Shown here: piece by piece, positions 45,057 to 48,371 of the stretch
How the letters are laid out: each line of letters starts with the position of its first letter
How positions within the stretch are numbered: position 1 is the first letter of the stretch
IMG/VR virus record: IMGVR_UViG_3300050821_006030
Span: 1-48,371 of that record
Source: a virus
Length of the DNA: 48,371 nt
Direction: 5' to 3' (one strand)
Translations under genes and position numbers: made by a program
Notes under the pieces: generated by a model
Told to the model about the DNA's origin: nothing
Database searches by the model: none
What the model saw: only the letters and a program-made list of their open reading frames with translations

Positions 45057-45522
45057 GCTAGACGCGGTATACACACCGTTGGTCAAGACGGGCACGTCAC
45101 AGATAGATACCCCCGCAGACTTCTGGTTCATCCTCTCGATGAGGGACCAGTGGCGGAAGCTGGATCAGGTTCATTGGCAGGTGATCGACAGGACGTACCG
45201 GTCGCAGGGAATCCCATCGAGGTACGCTCGGTATCAGGATCACATCGAGCTTGATCCGATACCGAACCAGGATATCCAGTACACTATCAGGTATCGGAAG
45301 CGGTTGCCCAAGCTACATGCTGGGCTGACTATCCCACTGGAGAGGGAGTGGCACGAACTCTTGATAACGCTGACGGTGGCGAAGGGCTTGTCGGCGCTGC
45401 AGCGTTACGAAGAGTCTGCGGGCCATCGCCAGATGATCGACGCTGATATGCTCAGTCGGCAGGACACACAGAACCTCGAAGAGGATAACTATGAGGGAAC
45501 GATCGGTGTCCGTTTCAGATAA
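44914..45522 (+). CDS. Head-tail adaptor-like protein
   Basis: 202 residues, ATG 44914. Helical with PADFWFILSMRDQWRKLDQV, YQDHIELDPIPNQDIQYTIR and a C-terminal helix (HELLITLTVAKGLSALQRYE). This is the pattern of short-tailed phage adaptor proteins that bind the portal. Its TAA lies in palindrome site 6. Confidence 0.65.
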   Translation: MNPQLYDDLKTEIIQRMGNRTDLDSRVDQWAMDAFTELTQAPKASFRELDAVYTPLVKTGTSQIDTPADFWFILSMRDQWRKLDQVHWQVIDRTYRSQGIPSRYARYQDHIELDPIPNQDIQYTIRYRKRLPKLHAGLTIPLEREWHELLITLTVAKGLSALQRYEESAGHRQMIDADMLSRQDTQNLEEDNYEGTIGVRFR

Positions 45523-45528
45523 TTGAAG
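45513..45528. repeat. Palindrome site 6 of 6
   Basis: tttcag-ataa-ttgaag, imperfect on the left half. It includes the stop of the adaptor gene and ends 9 bases before the ATG of the next gene, like site 4 before terL. Confidence 0.65.
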
Positions 45529-45537
45529 TAGCGAGCG

Positions 45538-47193
45538 ATGGCACAACAAGTCTTTACACGGCAGCCCGTACCACAGAAGGGACTCTGGACCGCAGCGTCG
45601 CCGGACGCGATTGGTCCCGAGTATAGCCCGTGGTGCGAGAACGTCCGGTTCCGCTTCGGGAAGGTCCTGCGGACGCCTGGCCGGTCGGTCTTGCTGGACA
45701 CAGCGCCGGCGTTGTCATTTGTGGACTTCGCGACGCTCGTGGATACGAGTGGGTACACAAACATCATGGCCCTATGGACGGGGGCTAACAACGAGATCGG
45801 GGTGTTTGATCCAGCAATCAATAAGTTTGCACTCATCGGCGTGCTGCCCGGCACGCTTAAGGAGGTTCGGTTTAGCTGGACGATGGGGGAGGAGCAGCTC
45901 TTTGTGGTGCGGGGCTCCCGAGTCGTGGCTGTGAACACACAAGTAGCAAGTGGTGTAGCCCCGGGGCTAAAGGCCGCGACACCGCCGGCCTCGTTCAACA
46001 TCATCCACCTCAATGCACCAAGTGGATGTTTCCTCTCGTACTTCAAGGACCATGTGTTCGTGGGAAACATACTAGAGAGCACAGTCTCGACAGACAACGC
46101 CGGGGCTATGTCGAACCGCTTGATATGGAGCGCGCCGCGTAACTACCAAGATTGGTCCCTCGTACATAGCGATGGGACCGAAGCGGGAGGCTTCCTCGAT
46201 CTGTACGATGGGATCGTGGAGCCCATCACGGGCATGAAGGTCCTGAACGATCGGCTCGTGGTGTACAGAAACTCAACGATCACGGATATGAACGCCACGG
46301 GTGACGCGCTCACGCCGTTCTTGCCCGAGAATCGGGTCATGGGGATTGGTTGCATGATCCCCTGGTCGCTGGTTTCGGTGGGCCAGTTCCATATCTTCGT
46401 GGGCAACGACTTCAACATCTATGCGTGGGATGGCTCGAACCTCGATCCCATCGGGTCGCCCATCCACTCGTACCTGCGGCAGTTGTTCGATCCGAGCATG
46501 TCGGGCATAAGGTGGCAGAACATGCCGTTTGCTACGGCATTCATGGGCTTCAAGGAATACTGGCTCGTGATCCCACAGGGGAACCAGGCCACCGTTCTAA
46601 TCTACGATTACTTTCGGGGCGCGTGGACTCGAGACGTGCTTGAGACTCCCATCACAGCGATGTTCGAGCAGATCCTACCAGGCGCGGTGGGCACGCCGGG
46701 CTTCCACGGGGAGAAGTACCCGACCACCTACCCAACTATGATGGTGGGGTCTGGGGCGAATTTCTTCGAGATTGACGAGCGGATCGTTGGGGATTTCTAC
46801 ACGGGTGGGATGGACATGTTCTTCGATACGCCGGACATGTACTATAACCAGAACGCCATGATCAACGGGACGCTCGAACGGGTGCTCGTGTCGCAGGATA
46901 TTCCCGAGGACACCACGCCGTATGAAGTGCGGGTGAGCATTGATAGGGGCAACTCGTTCCCGTACATTCAGAGCGTCAAGCCGAGCGGGATGCATTGGGG
47001 CTTCGAGTTCGCAGACTTGAATATATCGTCCAACGTGCGGCGGTTCCGATTCTTCTACCCCAGGGAGAACGGGGCAACGAAGCCTACGCTGAGGGCCTAC
47101 ACCGATGTTTACGTCCCAAGTGGAGAGTTCTTCCCAGTCGACCGAACCCTCAACCCCGCCGACCCTGACGTTCCGCCCACTAATATTAACTAG
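45538..47193 (+). CDS. Large tail hub/stabilisation-like protein (P22 gp10-like)
   Basis: 551 residues, ATG 45538. Repeated beta units (YTNIMALWTGANNEIGVFDP; GQFHIFVGNDFNIYAWDGSN) suggest a propeller-like fold. VRFRFGKVLRTPGRSVLLDT near the start and the length resemble packaged-DNA stabilisation/tail-hub proteins such as P22 gp10. Its position after the adaptor supports a tail-nozzle role. Family assignment is by analogy. Confidence 0.6.
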   Translation: MAQQVFTRQPVPQKGLWTAASPDAIGPEYSPWCENVRFRFGKVLRTPGRSVLLDTAPALSFVDFATLVDTSGYTNIMALWTGANNEIGVFDPAINKFALIGVLPGTLKEVRFSWTMGEEQLFVVRGSRVVAVNTQVASGVAPGLKAATPPASFNIIHLNAPSGCFLSYFKDHVFVGNILESTVSTDNAGAMSNRLIWSAPRNYQDWSLVHSDGTEAGGFLDLYDGIVEPITGMKVLNDRLVVYRNSTITDMNATGDALTPFLPENRVMGIGCMIPWSLVSVGQFHIFVGNDFNIYAWDGSNLDPIGSPIHSYLRQLFDPSMSGIRWQNMPFATAFMGFKEYWLVIPQGNQATVLIYDYFRGAWTRDVLETPITAMFEQILPGAVGTPGFHGEKYPTTYPTMMVGSGANFFEIDERIVGDFYTGGMDMFFDTPDMYYNQNAMINGTLERVLVSQDIPEDTTPYEVRVSIDRGNSFPYIQSVKPSGMHWGFEFADLNISSNVRRFRFFYPRENGATKPTLRAYTDVYVPSGEFFPVDRTLNPADPDVPPTNIN

Positions 47194-47200
47194 TGGGAAG

Positions 47201-47842
47201 ATGGAATACATGTGGGACCACTACACCAAGTACCCACAGATCTTCGACGATATCATCCCCCGCACGTTCGATGCATTCAAGGCGAGCCTGCTCGCGCCGA
47301 CGAACCAATTCTACGAGTTCATGCAGGGGGACGAAACGATCGGGCTCGCTGCGGCAACCAACGTGCGGCCGTGGCTCGACGCGTCGGTCCATCTTGTCAT
47401 GTTCGATCGGCGCCTCAGGGGGCGCGAGGATCTGTTCCGGGGCGCGATGGCGGACTTCATGTGGCGGGCTCGGCTCATGCGACTGACGGCGCAACTCCCT
47501 GAGGATAACAAGACTGCGATCAAGCTCGTCCAGCGGTTGGGCTTCCAGCCCGAGGGCGTGATCAGAAAGGCGCACCTACGAGATGGAATCTATCGAGACT
47601 ACCACATCTTCGGAATCCTCCGAGAAGAGCTACTCGATCTCGACAGCAACCGAGCACGACCTCGACCAGCTGGCGGAGATGGGGTACCTGTTCGCGGACC
47701 TGTACGGGAAGAACCTGATGAAGTTCCGGGCGAGCGTGTTCGTGCGGAAGATGCAGGAATTCATGAAGGCTGGCCAGGGCACAGTGCTTTGTCTCCACCA
47801 GAAGTGGGACCTGAAGGGAGCGATAGCGGGGGTCCTGTATGA
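47201..47842 (+). CDS. GNAT acetyltransferase 1 (long 3' overlap)
   Basis: 213 residues from ATG 47201 (ATG 47210 has a better-placed GGAAG; an ATG at 47105 lies inside the previous gene). Residues about 25-130 fit the GNAT fold: IGLAAATNVRPWLDASVHLV, DFMWRARLMRLTAQLPEDNK and AIKLVQRLGFQPEGVIRKAH (core motif A/B), ending YRDYHIFGILREELL. The frame then runs about 66 codons beyond the natural domain end, over the next gene. A lost or distant stop is possible. Substrate unknown. Confidence 0.7.
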   Translation: MEYMWDHYTKYPQIFDDIIPRTFDAFKASLLAPTNQFYEFMQGDETIGLAAATNVRPWLDASVHLVMFDRRLRGREDLFRGAMADFMWRARLMRLTAQLPEDNKTAIKLVQRLGFQPEGVIRKAHLRDGIYRDYHIFGILREELLDLDSNRARPRPAGGDGVPVRGPVREEPDEVPGERVRAEDAGIHEGWPGHSALSPPEVGPEGSDSGGPV

Positions 47843-48077
47843 AAACGTGTTCGACGGGGCGCCGTGCGCAACGGAGTTGTTCTGGTACGTCTGGCCGGGC
47901 GCCGAGCGAGGAGCCGGCACGGCCCTACTCGAGGCGTTCGAGGGGTGGGCCCGCTCGCGCGGTGCGACCCGCGTCACGATGGCATACATGGTGCACAACA
48001 TGCCAGAGGGTCTTGGACGCTTCTACGAGAAGCGAGGATACGAGCCCTTCGAGACCCACTACGTGAAAGCTCTATGA
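47583..48077 (+). CDS. GNAT acetyltransferase 2
   Basis: 164 residues, ATG 47583. After a Ser/Glu-rich 20-residue leader, ATELFWYVWPGAERGAGTAL carries a motif-A-like pyrophosphate-binding loop (R-G-A-G-T). MPEGLGRFYEKRGYEPFET is the usual C-terminal GNAT motif. Together with the preceding paralogue and the oxygenase it forms a three-enzyme group at the end of the tail genes. It might modify proteins or host factors. Confidence 0.75.
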   Translation: MESIETTTSSESSEKSYSISTATEHDLDQLAEMGYLFADLYGKNLMKFRASVFVRKMQEFMKAGQGTVLCLHQKWDLKGAIAGVLYENVFDGAPCATELFWYVWPGAERGAGTALLEAFEGWARSRGATRVTMAYMVHNMPEGLGRFYEKRGYEPFETHYVKAL

Positions 48078-48371
48078 CCCCGTTCGTGTACCTTATCGAC
48101 GAGTTCTTCCCACACTATGAGTTCGAGCTCGTCCAAGCGTATGCCCATCAGCTAGAGTACAAGCCAGTTGAGGCGCCGTTCGATCACGTGGTCTACCCCA
48201 ACATTGGACTGCCGGTGCCTGAGGTGGTTATCGAACGCATTGCCCAGAGCATGACGTGGCTCTTGGGCTACAAGGTGATACCCAAACACAATGCTTTCAG
48301 GCTCTCTCCACGCGGCTCGAATCCACCCCAGTGGGCCCACAGTGACGCCGAGACTGCTCGTTGGGCGTTCT
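48074..48371 (+). CDS. 2OG-Fe(II) oxygenase-like protein, N-terminal part (continues at 1-345)
   Basis: The start ATG 48074 overlaps the acetyltransferase stop (ATGA). This part encodes about 99 residues, including VYLIDEFFPHYEFELVQAYA and the H-x-D pair. The last 73 bases are the contig overlap, so coding continues at base 74. The whole protein is about 189 residues. See the entry at 1-345 for motifs. Confidence 0.75.
   Translation, partial: MTPFVYLIDEFFPHYEFELVQAYAHQLEYKPVEAPFDHVVYPNIGLPVPEVVIERIAQSMTWLLGYKVIPKHNAFRLSPRGSNPPQWAHSDAETARWAF
48299..48371. repeat. Terminal overlap, copy 2 (contig closure)
   Basis: Identical to bases 1-73. Removing one copy gives a 48,298-bp circle with an unbroken oxygenase gene. 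Confidence 0.9.

Noticed and set aside
5592-45528. The TTCAA/TTGAAG palindromes as CRISPR repeats
   Set aside because: They are single, thousands of bases apart, with no spacer array and no cas genes other than a Cas4-like recombination nuclease.
1-48371. Temperate lifestyle (integrase, excisionase, repressor, attachment site) or a phage-encoded RNA polymerase
   Set aside because: No recombinase, CI-like repressor or single-subunit RNA polymerase motif was seen in any frame. Absence is judged by eye only.

Overview
The window is a circularly closed genome of a double-stranded DNA tailed phage. The first 73 bases are repeated exactly as the last 73 (1-73 = 48299-48371), and one gene (2OG-Fe(II) oxygenase) reads through the joint, so the unique length is 48,298 bp. 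A complete head set is present (TerS/TerL, portal, scaffold-like protein, capsid). There are large Ala/Gly-rich internal-virion-like proteins, but no tape measure, sheath or tube genes, which points to a short-tailed (podovirus-like) particle. The base composition is GC-rich. An Amidase_2 protein, a GH19 lysozyme, an exported Cys-rich protein with a Sec signal peptide and two sigma-54-type promoters suggest a Gram-negative, probably proteobacterial host. No integrase, repressor or phage RNA polymerase was seen, so a virulent phage using host RNA polymerase is the simplest reading.

Layout: (1) 23.24 kb down to 5.70 kb, minus strand: early and replication genes. The right part (about 16.1-23.2 kb) is a dense run of small proteins, many with zinc-ribbon CxxC pairs or ribbon-helix-helix folds. 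The left part (5.7-15 kb) is the DNA metabolism module: UDG-exonuclease-PolA fusion polymerase, DUF3987 ATPase, ParB-methyltransferase fusion, DUF669-like protein, Sak4-like ATPase, Cas4/RecB-like nuclease and DUF4406 enzyme. It ends at an intrinsic terminator at 5615-5681. (2) 23.24-24.66 kb: a divergent control region with an imperfect inverted repeat around an AT-rich core, a sigma-54-like promoter facing each way, a sigma-70-like promoter, and one isolated rightward gene with its own promoter, leader hairpin and intrinsic terminator. (3) 24.66 kb rightward through the contig joint to 5.58 kb: late genes. They start with a lysis cassette (amidase, holin-like, secreted protein, Acb2/Tad1-like nucleotide sponge, membrane protein, GH19). 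Packaging and head genes follow, then collagen-like and other fibres, adaptor and tail proteins, two GNAT acetyltransferases, the 2OG oxygenase and four large internal-virion-like proteins.

Genes are tightly coupled: most junctions are ATGA, GTGA, TAATG or TGATG overlaps. Where a gap occurs in the leftward operon it usually holds a structured leader. Three gaps carry the same two-hairpin element with compensatory base changes. Six intergenic points around the genome carry a palindrome of the form yTTCAr-N4-TTGAAG. The strongest candidates for something undescribed are the divergent sigma-54-like promoters, the covarying leader RNA family, the six-site palindrome and the cyclic-nucleotide-sponge-like gene inside the lysis cassette.
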